A stretch of 26,738 bases of DNA from an uncultured Lachnospiraceae bacterium (GCA_910587085.1 CAJUMC010000009.1:56526-83263), one strand, 5' to 3'; counted from the stretch's first letter, positions 7,842 to 15,336 are shown. The notes: generated from the letters alone by a model not told the origin. Made by a program: numbers and translations.

Positions 7842-8705
7842 TCAAAGCTGTATGTCCACTGTGCTGACTGGTACCGCTGCCGATGTTCCCGCTGCTGCCC
7901 CGCCGCCCTCCGGTGCTCCATCCACCGCAGCCGGCGCTGCTGCCGCCTCACCCGAAAGAACGGATACCAGCATGGCGGACTCCTGCATGGCCGCCGTCTG
8001 CACGGCCATCTCCTGCGCAAGCTGCCGCTCGATATGGCTGATCGACTGTCTGACGCGCGCCAGCTCGCTCAGCTGGGCGGCCGAAGTGCTGAGTTCCAGA
8101 GTCACCCCGCCGCAGGAGGCCCTCTGCGCCTGTCTCGGCCGATCCCGCCAGTAGCTCATGTTTGCCTTGCTGATCTCTCCGTTTTCCCGGTTCCTGTGCA
8201 TGCGCTTTTTCTGCTCCAGCTGAAGCTCCTGCATTCTCATTTTCCGCTCCAGAGCCTCCTTCTTCTGCTTCAGCTGTATTTCCTGGCTCCTCCGGAGCGC
8301 CCGGCGCTTCGCCTCGCTGTGCAGCCTGCCGCTCCCCTTTCGATTGGCTCTCTCGTTGCTTCTCCTCTCCGCCTCCTCTTCTTCCAGGTTGCGGAGCTTC
8401 ATGCTGGCGCAGTCCACCATTCTGTTCGCATGCGCGATCGCCTTCCACACCTCGCTGTTTTCGTACATTCCGCTTCCGAGACAGCGCCGGAGCATATTCA
8501 CCTTGCTCTGGGCACGGCAGAGCACATCCGATGCTGCTTTCACTTCCCTGGCCCGCATCAGCTGTGATGCGATATCCCTGGTATTGTAATTCAGACTCTT
8601 CCGTCTTTCGTTTTTTTTCCGGCCGCTCTGAAACCGGGCCCTGAATTCCTTTTCCCGTCCGGCCGCCGTCTCTGCACGCGGCTCTTTTCCGATTTCATTC
8701 AGCAT
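7842..8705 (-). CDS. Conserved-looking hypothetical protein with central coiled coil
   Basis: The 287-residue protein starts at 8705 after GGAGGGAGCACT, a strong ribosome site. Residues 38-107 (SLNYNTRDIASQLMRA... VLCRAQSKVNMLRRC... AIAHANRMVDCASMKLRNLEEEE) look like a defined helical domain, similar in style to uncharacterised Lachnospiraceae proteins. Residues 107-175 are a very charged Arg/Lys/Glu coiled coil, and residues 212-245 are a second helical segment. The last 35 residues are Ala/Gly-rich and probably disordered. There is no signal peptide or membrane segment, so it is likely cytoplasmic. Function is unknown; a structural or scaffold role would be inference. It is transcribed divergently from the FMN-binding-like gene, 169 bp away. 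Confidence 0.8.
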   Translation of the reverse strand: MLNEIGKEPRAETAAGREKEFRARFQSGRKKNERRKSLNYNTRDIASQLMRAREVKAASDVLCRAQSKVNMLRRCLGSGMYENSEVWKAIAHANRMVDCASMKLRNLEEEEAERRSNERANRKGSGRLHSEAKRRALRRSQEIQLKQKKEALERKMRMQELQLEQKKRMHRNRENGEISKANMSYWRDRPRQAQRASCGGVTLELSTSAAQLSELARVRQSISHIERQLAQEMAVQTAAMQESAMLVSVLSGEAAAAPAAVDGAPEGGGAAAGTSAAVPVSTVDIQL

Positions 8706-8814
8706 AGTGCTCCCTCCTGTCCTGTCATATCATATCTGATAGAAGATATATCGGCCGTCCCGTCCGTTTTCTTAAGGTTATATTTCGGTTCGGGTTCTCA
8801 TATATTAAAGCAAA

Positions 8815-8855
8815 GGCAACCCAACTTTAATGGGAATAAACGCCGTTTTGCACGG
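8815..8855 (+). other. Possible structured leader before the FMN-binding-like gene
   Basis: GGC (8815-8817) and GCC (8842-8844) enclose a CCCA/TGGG hairpin, and a CCG/CGG hairpin (8843-8855) overlaps it, so the two could be alternative folds. It ends about 20 bases before the TTG start. It superficially resembles part of the c-di-GMP-I riboswitch but lacks the second helix and tetraloop receptor. The stems are short, so this is a weak call. Confidence 0.2.
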
Positions 8856-8874
8856 CAGATTGTGAGGTCCTATT

Positions 8875-9324
8875 TTGCAAACTAAAATTCTGGTGCTCCG
8901 CAAAAACCGGCTGGTCATCGGACTGCTCGCACTGTGCGCCGTACTGCTGCTGCTTTTCTTTTTCGTGTTCCGCAGCTCTTCCGGCGATCCCGCTCCTGCC
9001 GCGCCGAATCCGCCGCTTTCCCAGCAGCCGCCGGCTACATACCGCGCGGGGGTCTACACCTCCACCGTCGCGCTCGGAGACTCCCTGCTCAACCTAGAGC
9101 TGGTACTGGACTCCAACCATATCAATTCCGTCCGTCTCATCAATCTTGAGGAATCTGTCGCCACGATGTATCCTCTGATCGAGCCGTCGCTCGACGCGCT
9201 TGCAGAGCAGCTTGTCGGAGGCGTGGAGCCTGCGGATGTCCGGCTGGACGACAATAAAAAATATACTCAGTCCCTTCTGATGGAGGTTATTAACGCCACA
9301 TTAAAAAAGGCAGCGATTGAATAA
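8875..9324 (+). CDS. Membrane-anchored protein with a degenerate FMN-binding-like domain
   Basis: The 149-residue protein starts with TTG at 8875, eight bases after GAGG; no ATG alternative keeps the N-terminus. Residues 11-32 form a membrane helix preceded by basic residues (LRKNRLVIGLL), so the rest is outside the cell. After a Pro-rich linker, residues 54-149 follow the order of FMN_bind domains: a YRAGVYTSTVAL strand, LNLELVLDSNHINSVRLINL, a helix with LDALAEQLV, then YTQSLLMEVINATLKKA where FMN_bind has SGATxTSxxLxxAVxxAL. The flavin-attachment Ser/Thr-Gly-Ala-Thr is replaced by DDNKKYTQS, so covalent FMN is unlikely. The FMN_bind link is my reading of the pattern, not a searched result. 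A strong terminator overlaps its stop codon. Confidence 0.75.
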   Translation: MQTKILVLRKNRLVIGLLALCAVLLLLFFFVFRSSSGDPAPAAPNPPLSQQPPATYRAGVYTSTVALGDSLLNLELVLDSNHINSVRLINLEESVATMYPLIEPSLDALAEQLVGGVEPADVRLDDNKKYTQSLLMEVINATLKKAAIE

Positions 9325-9339
9325 TCGCTGCCCCTTTTT
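9309..9339 (+). terminator. Rho-independent terminator overlapping the stop codon
   Basis: GGCAGCGATT and AATCGCTGCC form a perfect 10-bp stem with a GAAT loop, followed two bases later by TTTTT. The TAA stop at 9322-9324 lies at the loop/3' arm boundary, so the last codons of the gene form the 5' arm. This is a very compact gene end. Confidence 0.93.
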
Positions 9340-9437
9340 CCGCCGCAGACGCCGCTATCCGAAATCCGGGAAACATTATCCCAAACCGCAAACGGCAGAA
9401 TTCTTCTGACGGCGGCCGAACCGCCGCCGCTTTCTTT

Positions 9438-11216
9438 CTACTCCGTATATCCGAAGCCCAGAATCGTAAAATTCCGTTCTGCATCGGCAAGCCGCAGCTC
9501 AACCTGATGCTCCGCAGCGCTCTCGCCCGTGTGGATTATGTATGCGTTGCAGTGGTTCCAGCCAACCTCCAGCGGGTCGATGACGCGGGTTCTGATGCCG
9601 TCCACCCAGGCCTCTGCCGCCCCGAATCTGCGGTCCCCGGAATCCTTGTAGATCAGCAGAAGATCCCGGCAGCATATTGTCATGCTGAAGCTCTCGCTCC
9701 CTTCGCCTCCGGCATGCATCCAGTTATCCGGAAATTCCGGGGTAGCAAAGGAATCCGCGTCGCGCTCCACATACTGCACCTCCCTGTCCGTCCCGGCAAA
9801 AGAACCCGCGCTGAGGCATTTCACTGCCCGCAGCACCTTTCCGGCCTCTTTTGCACCGGAGTTTCCGGTTTCCCGCACATATTCTGTCCCGTCGCCGCCG
9901 GCCGCCCGCACATCCGCACGTGTAAACACTCTAAGAGATTGGTAAATATTTCCAATTACAGGAGTTTTCCCGTAATCCGCCTCGGAAAATTCCTCTTTCG
10001 AAGCATCCGCCCGCTCCCACAGATAATCCAGACAGTCCGCCATAATCCGGTGCCCGGTATTGCTCGGATGGTACAGATCGTAAAAATACTGGCGCTTTGT
10101 CAGCACCGGCTTCTCCTGATAAAACTGCGGCGTAACTGCATTTTTCAGGCTGACCATCGGAAAGCCGTAATTCTCCCCCACGCAGGCAAGCCGATCCTGC
10201 AGGTTGAAGTCATCCATAAATACGGCGAACAGAAGGACGACCGCCGGGGCGCCAGGCCCCTTTGCTGCCATCAGCGCAAGGCTCTCGTAGCAGACGCCGT
10301 TCGTCTCGTCCCCCGCGTCATTGACCGCAAACTCAATCACAACAATATCCGGCTGTACCTCGCCCCCGCGCAGTATTTCATTTTCATAGCGGCAGAGTCC
10401 GAGCTCGGACGGCGTTCCTCCGACACCCGCCTTTACAAAATGCACGTTCGAGCCGTCCCCCGCGCCGAACCGGTTCCGGAATGCCAGGAAGGACTGATGC
10501 GCATAGCTGTTTGTACCGATCGGCTTTGCGCCGGCTCCCTGGGTGATGGAGCCTCCGATGTAGGCGATCGTGACGTCCTCTCCCCTCCTCGCTTTGGCGA
10601 TCGCGCGCTTGAGACGGAACAGATTCCCTTCCTGCATCAGGGACGCCCCGATCATTGTGCGGTACTCTACCGATTCAAAATCCACCGGCGGGTCCGGCGT
10701 CAGCTCCGGCACCTCATAGCCGTCGTTGAGATAAAATACAATCGTCATCTTCGCCGTCATATAGCGGTCAAACTGCATCCGGAACGACGCAAGCGCAGTG
10801 TCCAGCTCCGATTCCGGGTAATCTGCCAGCTCGATCACGGCCTCCTGCCCGTTTAACGGCACTTCCGTGCGGTATACAGTTCCGCCGTAGTCCTTTTCTC
10901 TGCGGCAGTTCAGCGAAAACTGAAGCTTTTCTGATAAAAGCTCCTTTTCCTGCGCTGTTGCCGTAACGCCGATGCTGTGCACATATCGGCGCAGCCCCGG
11001 ACAGGTCTGCAGCGCCCCCGCAATCTCCTCCGGCATCTGCGGCTCCAGCGCCGTAATCTTCGCCTTCACCCTGCCTTCCAGAAAGCAGATCTCCGCGTAG
11101 CTTCCGTCCTCCCGCCGCATTCCCTCAATCACATCGTCCAGCATCAGATAGACCGCCGGTCTTTTCTTAGTCGGGTCCTTCGGCGCCTTTGGGCCGCCCG
11201 CTGTTGTATTCCCCAT
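9438..11216 (-). CDS. SGNH/GDSL-family esterase with uncharacterised N-terminal domain
   Basis: The protein has 592 residues from the ATG at 11216, chosen because GGAGGATATT lies directly upstream. Residues about 215-400 form an SGNH hydrolase: IAYIGGSITQG (217-227) with the nucleophile Ser, AGVGGTPSELG with the oxyanion Gly, IEFAVND with the Asn, and DLYHPSNTGH (380-389) with the catalytic Asp and His. Such enzymes remove acetyl or other acyl groups from plant or cell-wall polysaccharides. The C-terminal ~120 residues look like the beta-rich end domain seen in related carbohydrate esterases. The first ~180 residues form a domain I do not recognise. There is no signal peptide, so it should be cytoplasmic, perhaps acting on imported acylated oligosaccharides; that is inference. 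Confidence 0.88.
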   Translation of the reverse strand: MGNTTAGGPKAPKDPTKKRPAVYLMLDDVIEGMRREDGSYAEICFLEGRVKAKITALEPQMPEEIAGALQTCPGLRRYVHSIGVTATAQEKELLSEKLQFSLNCRREKDYGGTVYRTEVPLNGQEAVIELADYPESELDTALASFRMQFDRYMTAKMTIVFYLNDGYEVPELTPDPPVDFESVEYRTMIGASLMQEGNLFRLKRAIAKARRGEDVTIAYIGGSITQGAGAKPIGTNSYAHQSFLAFRNRFGAGDGSNVHFVKAGVGGTPSELGLCRYENEILRGGEVQPDIVVIEFAVNDAGDETNGVCYESLALMAAKGPGAPAVVLLFAVFMDDFNLQDRLACVGENYGFPMVSLKNAVTPQFYQEKPVLTKRQYFYDLYHPSNTGHRIMADCLDYLWERADASKEEFSEADYGKTPVIGNIYQSLRVFTRADVRAAGGDGTEYVRETGNSGAKEAGKVLRAVKCLSAGSFAGTDREVQYVERDADSFATPEFPDNWMHAGGEGSESFSMTICCRDLLLIYKDSGDRRFGAAEAWVDGIRTRVIDPLEVGWNHCNAYIIHTGESAAEHQVELRLADAERNFTILGFGYTE

Positions 11217-11273
11217 AATATCCTCCATAGCCTCCGTTTTCCGCCGGGCTGCAACCCTCCTCTTGTACCGCGG

Positions 11274-11309
11274 ATTTCCGCCTGTGACGCAAATTTCCGC
11301 CTGTGACGC
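11274..11309 (-). repeat. 17-bp tandem direct repeat upstream of SGNH esterase
   Basis: ATTTCCGCCTGTGACGC occurs at 11274-11290 and again at 11293-11309, 19 bp apart; on the coding strand each copy is GCGTCACAGGCGGAAAT. A weaker third match (GGATTTTGCCGCCCGCCTGT) follows. The copies begin about 60 bases upstream of the esterase start. Two sites spaced about two helical turns apart would suit a regulator binding site, but a simple duplication is also possible. Confidence 0.6.
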
Positions 11310-11437
11310 GGATTTTGCCGCCCGCCTGTTTTCCTGCTATAAGCTTAGCCCACTTTTCCTGCGCGGGCAAACGATTTCGTGCTTTCTTCCGTGCAAATAT
11401 TGCGAACTGTCCGGGCATCTCCTTCTTTCTGAGGCGG

Positions 11438-11477
11438 CTGCCGCGCACAATCAGAAACACCAAATTCTGCGCGGCAG
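11438..11477. repeat. 10-bp-stem inverted repeat
   Basis: CTGCCGCGCA at 11438-11447 and TGCGCGGCAG at 11468-11477 are perfect complements around a 20-base AT-rich loop. Neither side has a T-run, so it is not a plain intrinsic terminator. It could be an RNA structure early in the esterase message, or a decayed terminator of the upstream gene. Confidence 0.5.
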
Positions 11478-11617
11478 GAATTGTTTGCCTTTCTCACGGA
11501 AAAAAGCTGGCAGACAGCCCTTCCGCAGATTCCGGCCGCCTTAAAGCAGCCTGATTTCCCGGAAGGACTTTATCTGTCAGCTCCTTCGGTTCTGTAATTC
11601 TTTTTTAATTCCGCCGG

Positions 11618-12715
11618 CTATTTCACCGTTACTTTAACATATTTTCCCTGATTGAGCGCCTTGTCCATCACCCATACATAGACCACATTGCCCTTGACGA
11701 GCTTAGAAAATGCACCCTTGCTGTCGATCTTTCCGGTGTAGATCTTATCGCCGACGCGCACAAATACGGTCGCGTTCTTTTCGCCGTTTCCGGTGACTTT
11801 CGTCGTACCCGCCTTGTAGACAAGCTTCGTCGGCTTTGCCGGCGGAGTATTGTCAGTCTCCTTCAGAATTTCGGTGCGGAACGTGAAATCCGAGGAACCC
11901 ATATGCCCTCTCCAGTTTACACCAAGATAGTAGGTACCCGCCTTTAACGTAACCTTGTACACCTCGGACCACTCGCCCGGTTTGCCGAGCTTCAGATCGG
12001 AAAGCTTGGCCGCGGTGGAGGTAATGTTTGTCCCCTTCTCGTTATAAATCCGCATGGAACCCTCGGAATAGTTCTCTGCCATATTGCCCTGCACCGTCAG
12101 AACGGTATCGTTCTCCAGCTTGAATTTCGTGTAGCGGGCCGCATATCTTTCGTTGATGTTCAGCCTGCAGTCCTTTCCGACAGTCAGCGAAATAGGATTC
12201 TCGATGGTTTTGCCGTCCACGCCGGCGCCCCAGCCCCAGGATTCCGTTTTGAAGGAAATGGTAAGCACCTGATCGTCGCTCAGACGTGCCGGTGTGCAGT
12301 TAAATGCGACATAGTAGGTTCCTGCATCCACCGCGTCAAGCTCCGCTATGCCCTTGGTGCAGAGCGGATCGGAATACACGCCCTGCAGCTTCCAGCTCAG
12401 ACTTGTCTCTCCGCTGCCCTCGACATTGCTTGTAATCTCAACCCGGCTCGTCTCCTTTAAGGTAAAAGTAAAATAACAGGTCTTATTCTTTACTTTCTCC
12501 ACCCGGAAAGAGGCAGGCTCGCCCGGAACAAGCTTTACGGGCTTTGCCGTATTGTAGGAAAGCTCCGCATATTCCACAGTTTCCTTCTCCGGCTCCTGTA
12601 CTTTCTCAGAATCCTGCACTTCCTCCGCCCTAGCCGGCAGCTCACCTGCTGCGGTCAGAAGCAGCACCGAGCTCATCAGCACGGCCGCCAGTTTTGTCAA
12701 TTTTTTCATTTTCAT
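11618..12715 (-). CDS. Secreted protein with C-terminal bacterial Ig-like domain
   Basis: The 365-residue protein starts at 12715, seven bases after GGAGG. It has a clear signal peptide (MKMKKLTKLAAVLMSSVLLL) with a likely cut after ARA at residue 30. Two beta-rich repeats follow (about 50-155 and 160-280), each with a GTYYVAFN or GTYYLGVN strand, like pre-peptidase or carbohydrate-binding-type beta sandwiches. After a DNTPPAKPTKL linker, residues about 293-365 look like a small Ig-like domain (GNGEKNATVFVRVGDKIYTG) as found in bacterial surface proteins. No LPxTG, SLH or lipobox motif is visible, so it is probably released or held non-covalently. No enzyme residues are recognised; binding or a cell-wall role is likely. 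Promoter at 12805-12833. Confidence 0.85.
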   Translation of the reverse strand: MKMKKLTKLAAVLMSSVLLLTAAGELPARAEEVQDSEKVQEPEKETVEYAELSYNTAKPVKLVPGEPASFRVEKVKNKTCYFTFTLKETSRVEITSNVEGSGETSLSWKLQGVYSDPLCTKGIAELDAVDAGTYYVAFNCTPARLSDDQVLTISFKTESWGWGAGVDGKTIENPISLTVGKDCRLNINERYAARYTKFKLENDTVLTVQGNMAENYSEGSMRIYNEKGTNITSTAAKLSDLKLGKPGEWSEVYKVTLKAGTYYLGVNWRGHMGSSDFTFRTEILKETDNTPPAKPTKLVYKAGTTKVTGNGEKNATVFVRVGDKIYTGKIDSKGAFSKLVKGNVVYVWVMDKALNQGKYVKVTVK

Positions 12716-12804
12716 CCTCTGCCCTCCTGATTTCTATGTATCAACACTTTCCGTCCGGCCGTCCGCCCGCTTTTTTAAACAGCGGAGAGAACCGGCCTGA
12801 TTTT

Positions 12805-12833
12805 ATGATAATCGAAGCACCGCCATTTGTAAA
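12805..12833 (-). promoter_or_regulatory. Sigma-A promoter for the secreted Ig-like protein
   Basis: On the minus strand TTTACA (12833-12828) and TATCAT (12810-12805) are exactly 17 bases apart, about 90 bases upstream of the start codon at 12715. The gene would therefore be transcribed separately from the metallophosphoesterase just upstream. Confidence 0.65.
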
Positions 12834-12866
12834 GAAAAATTCCTGCAGAACCCGGATAAAGATCAG

Positions 12867-14021
12867 TTACATGCCTGCTTGCGCACCGTTTCCGGCTCCC
12901 GTCCCCCGGATCGTAATCAAAACATATTCGCAGTGTGCTTGCGTGCGCAGCGGATAGCCCCATCCGGTAAAGCCCGAAGAAACAATCAGCCTGCTGTCCC
13001 CGTGCTCATAAAGCCCGTAATTATAGTTTCCCAACAGCTCCAGTAATGTTCCGGCAGGCCAGATCTGCCCGGCATGCGTGTGTCCCGAAAGCATAAGATC
13101 CACTCCGGCCGCGGCATTCTCCTCCAGGCCGGCCGGCTGATGATCCGCCATGATAATATATTTCCCGCGATCCGCGCCGCTCAGTATTTCCTCTGCCGCA
13201 GCGCGCCCGGAATTCCCTCCCCAGGCAGCGTCATCCCGCCCTGCAAGGATCATCTCGCCGCCCAGCTCCGCCGCCGAATCACAGAGTATCCGGACTCCGC
13301 CCGCCCGGGCCGCAGCTTCAAACTCCTCCGCGGTATACTGCTTTTCTCTGCTGTACGGCTGAAGATCGTGATTTCCATACACATACCAGGTCCCGTAAGT
13401 GCTTTTGATCCCGCCCAGCACGCGGAACACCTCCTGCATCGCCTCCTTCGCCGTTCCTTCATCGACAATATCCCCGCCGAGTATTACCGCATCCGGGCAC
13501 AGTCCGCTGATCTCCTCCGCCTTTTCCTTCAGCAGGGCTGTATCCTGTATGGTATCATAATGTGTATCGGTGATCAGTACAATCCGATAATTTCCTATCG
13601 GTTTCTGAGTAAAAATCTCATATTCTGTCCGAATGACCTGCTTCATATTGTATAAACCGTATCCGAGCAGAAGCGCCGCACAGAGCAGCGCCAGCGCTCC
13701 GCTCCGGTACAGAATCCTTAAGCACCGGTATGCCGGACGCGCCGTATCGCCGAACCGTCTCCGGAGCCGGCGCACAAAAAAAGCGAGCAGGTCAAAAACA
13801 AAGAAAAACGCCAGGATATGAAGCGTCACTACCGCCTTCAGACTCCACAGATTCACACAGGACAAAAGCAGCAACGCCGCACAAAGCCCGCTGAGCCAGT
13901 GCCGCAGTCTCCCCATGCGCGGGAAATAAAATTTCAGCAGCCTGCGGATACAGAAAAAGGAATAGGTCCCCGCAGCTGCGGCGACCAGCAAAAACAGAGC
14001 CAGCATAACAATACGATTCAT
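12867..14021 (-). CDS. Membrane-bound metallophosphoesterase (YkuE type)
   Basis: The protein has 384 residues from the ATG at 14021, directly after AAGGAGGAAACGC. The first ~140 residues contain about four membrane helices. The rest is a calcineurin-type phosphoesterase on the side facing away from the last helix. Metal-binding motifs are all present in order: ITDTHYD, LGGDIVDEG, YGNHDLQPY, MADHQPAG and LSGHTHAGQIWP. Family members such as B. subtilis YkuE act at the membrane or cell wall on phosphate esters; the substrate here is unknown. The gene is followed after 34 bp by the promoter of the secreted-protein gene and preceded by two terminator-like hairpins, so it is probably a single-gene unit. 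No promoter was found for it. Confidence 0.92.
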   Translation of the reverse strand: MNRIVMLALFLLVAAAAGTYSFFCIRRLLKFYFPRMGRLRHWLSGLCAALLLLSCVNLWSLKAVVTLHILAFFFVFDLLAFFVRRLRRRFGDTARPAYRCLRILYRSGALALLCAALLLGYGLYNMKQVIRTEYEIFTQKPIGNYRIVLITDTHYDTIQDTALLKEKAEEISGLCPDAVILGGDIVDEGTAKEAMQEVFRVLGGIKSTYGTWYVYGNHDLQPYSREKQYTAEEFEAAARAGGVRILCDSAAELGGEMILAGRDDAAWGGNSGRAAAEEILSGADRGKYIIMADHQPAGLEENAAAGVDLMLSGHTHAGQIWPAGTLLELLGNYNYGLYEHGDSRLIVSSGFTGWGYPLRTQAHCEYVLITIRGTGAGNGAQAGM

Positions 14022-14148
14022 GCGTTTCCTCCTTGCCAATGCGGATGTTCGGGAGGCCCCCCGCCCATACCTGATTTACCGACATTTTACAATAACGGCC
14101 CGCATTTTTTCAATACCCGCGGCACAATTTTCGAAATATTTCAGATTT

Positions 14149-14180
14149 AAAAAACGGCTGCTTCCTCCTGGAAGCAGCCG
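14149..14180 (-). terminator. Rho-independent terminator after the XRE-MotA-FliG gene
   Basis: On the minus strand CGGCTGCTTCC and GGAAGCAGCCG form a perfect 11-bp stem with a four-base loop, followed by TTTTTT (14154-14149). It lies about 95 bases beyond the stop codon of the regulator at 14275. Confidence 0.92.
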
Positions 14181-14208
14181 CTCTGTACGGTTCCGCCCTG
14201 TTTTCTGC

Positions 14209-14241
14209 CAAAAGGGCACCGGAAGACCCGGCGCCCTTTTG
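14209..14241. terminator. Second, bidirectional terminator-like hairpin
   Basis: CAAAAGGGCaCCGG (14209-14222) pairs with CCGGcGCCCTTTTG (14228-14241) with a single A-C mismatch. The stem ends in A/T runs on both strands. It comes before the stronger hairpin at 14149-14180 when read from the regulator gene, giving two hairpins in tandem. Confidence 0.6.
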
Positions 14242-14274
14242 TACAGCGTGTTTTTCTGCTTCAGCCGGCGCGCA

Positions 14275-15210
14275 TTATTCCTGCGCTGCTCTGCTGCTCA
14301 GTTCCAGTATCCTCCGCTGTGCCTTAAGAATCTCCTCCTCCGTCCCCTGCCAGGAATCCATATCTTCACAGATAAAAGGCAGCAGACGATCGGACAGATT
14401 GGATAGAAACCGCACGAGAACTCCTCCCGAAGCGCCGCACAGCGCCGCGGTCAGTGTGGCATTGTCAAGATTGCGCAGAATCACCTGGATCTCGAAATCT
14501 CCGAGCGAAGTCAGCTCCTCCAGCAGCGATGTCCGGTCCGAAAACAGCGGTTTCGCCCGGCAGCTTTCGATCAGCTCCTCCCTGGAAAGCCCGGTGCGCA
14601 CAAAGTCTCTGCCGCCGTCGAGCTTCTCCCGGTAACCGATTCCGATATAGGATGCAGCCTCCTCCCGGAGCAGCTCCGCCTGCTCTCCCGAGACGATCAT
14701 TCCGAGGAGACGCGTAATCATGTGCCCCTCCATGCGCTCCTGCTCCGGCAGCGTTTCCGCGTAATGTTCCAGCCAGCCGGCAATCCGCGCCGGCTCCAGC
14801 TGACGGCAAAGCGACCGGATAAAAAAGTTTACTGCAAACGGAAGAAACCTGCTCTCTCCTTTATACTCCGCGATTTTATCCTCCAGAGCCAGAAGCCCCT
14901 TCTGCCTGCTGAGCTCGCTCAGCGCAAGCAGCTCTTTGGCGGTTTCCGCCATCCGTAGCCGTTCCCTGTCATAACAGCCCATCTGCTCCAGCTTCCGATC
15001 GGTTCTGCCCGCAAGCTCGTCAATCGTGCAGTCAAAAAAATCGGCGAGCGCGCAGAGCATTTCAAGGCCCGGGGTAGCCAGATTGCGCTCCCATTTGGAG
15101 ACAGCTGCCGGGCTGATGCAGAGCACCTCCGCCAACTGCTCCTGCGTAAGCCCCTTCGCCGAGCGCAGAGAATAAATTTTGCCGCCCATCGCAATTCCGC
15201 AGTATTCCAT
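14275..15210 (-). CDS. XRE-type DNA-binding protein fused to MotA-like and FliG C-terminal-like segments
   Basis: The 311-residue protein starts at 15210, nine bases after GGAGG. Residues 11-66 are a clear XRE helix-turn-helix (GLTQEQLAEVL, ISPAAVSKWERN, ALADFFDCTIDELAG). Residues about 92-155 read like the cytoplasmic loop of MotA: LSELSRQKGLLALEDKI matches the WAQLARREGLLALEASI region I recall from B. subtilis MotA. Arg102 and Glu110 fall at E. coli MotA Arg90 and Glu98. Residues about 225-307 read like FliG-C: LEELTSLGDFEIQVILRNLD, ALCGA, SNLSDR and AQRRIL. Arg275 aligns with FliG Arg281 and Glu282-Asp283 with Asp288-Asp289; Lys264 is Cys258 and Arg297 is lost. There are no membrane helices and no flagellar genes nearby. 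It probably binds DNA; the motor-like part may sense a partner or bind itself. Own promoter and terminators. Confidence 0.85.
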   Translation of the reverse strand: MEYCGIAMGGKIYSLRSAKGLTQEQLAEVLCISPAAVSKWERNLATPGLEMLCALADFFDCTIDELAGRTDRKLEQMGCYDRERLRMAETAKELLALSELSRQKGLLALEDKIAEYKGESRFLPFAVNFFIRSLCRQLEPARIAGWLEHYAETLPEQERMEGHMITRLLGMIVSGEQAELLREEAASYIGIGYREKLDGGRDFVRTGLSREELIESCRAKPLFSDRTSLLEELTSLGDFEIQVILRNLDNATLTAALCGASGGVLVRFLSNLSDRLLPFICEDMDSWQGTEEEILKAQRRILELSSRAAQE

Positions 15211-15239
15211 AAAACAGTCCCTCCTGTGTTCCGGTTTTG

Positions 15240-15283
15240 GTGTTTCCTGCTGTTATCATAGCGGAAAACACAGGGTCCGTCAA
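15240..15283 (-). promoter_or_regulatory. Strong promoter with operator-like inverted repeat for the XRE-MotA-FliG gene
   Basis: On the minus strand TTGACG (15283-15278) and TATGAT (15260-15255) are exactly 17 bases apart. An inverted repeat, GTGTTTTCC (15271-15263) and GGAAACAC (15247-15240), flanks the -10 box symmetrically with one extra base in one arm. This is a natural place for an XRE protein to repress its own gene; autoregulation is inference. Confidence 0.75.
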
Positions 15284-15336
15284 AGGATTAACAGTCTTAT
15301 TTCTGTAACTGCTGGTAGAGAAGCCATTCCTTCGTG

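Larger units (their letters stand above)
11217..11617. other. 401-bp intergenic region with repeats
   Basis: This gap lies upstream of the SGNH esterase and downstream of the secreted-protein gene, both on the minus strand. I see no convincing gene: a minus-strand frame here has its ribosome site touching its start codon and overlaps the esterase. It contains a 17-bp tandem repeat at 11274-11309 and a 10-bp-stem inverted repeat at 11438-11477. I do not see a confident promoter for the esterase. Confidence 0.5.

Noticed and set aside
8800..8874. c-di-GMP-I riboswitch before the FMN-binding-like gene
   Set aside because: Part of the first helix resembles it, but the second helix and its receptor are missing and the stems are only 3-4 bp.
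11167..11463. 98-codon minus-strand open frame overlapping the esterase start
   Set aside because: The only ribosome-like site touches an internal ATG directly, the product is basic and featureless, and it overlaps the well-supported esterase start.
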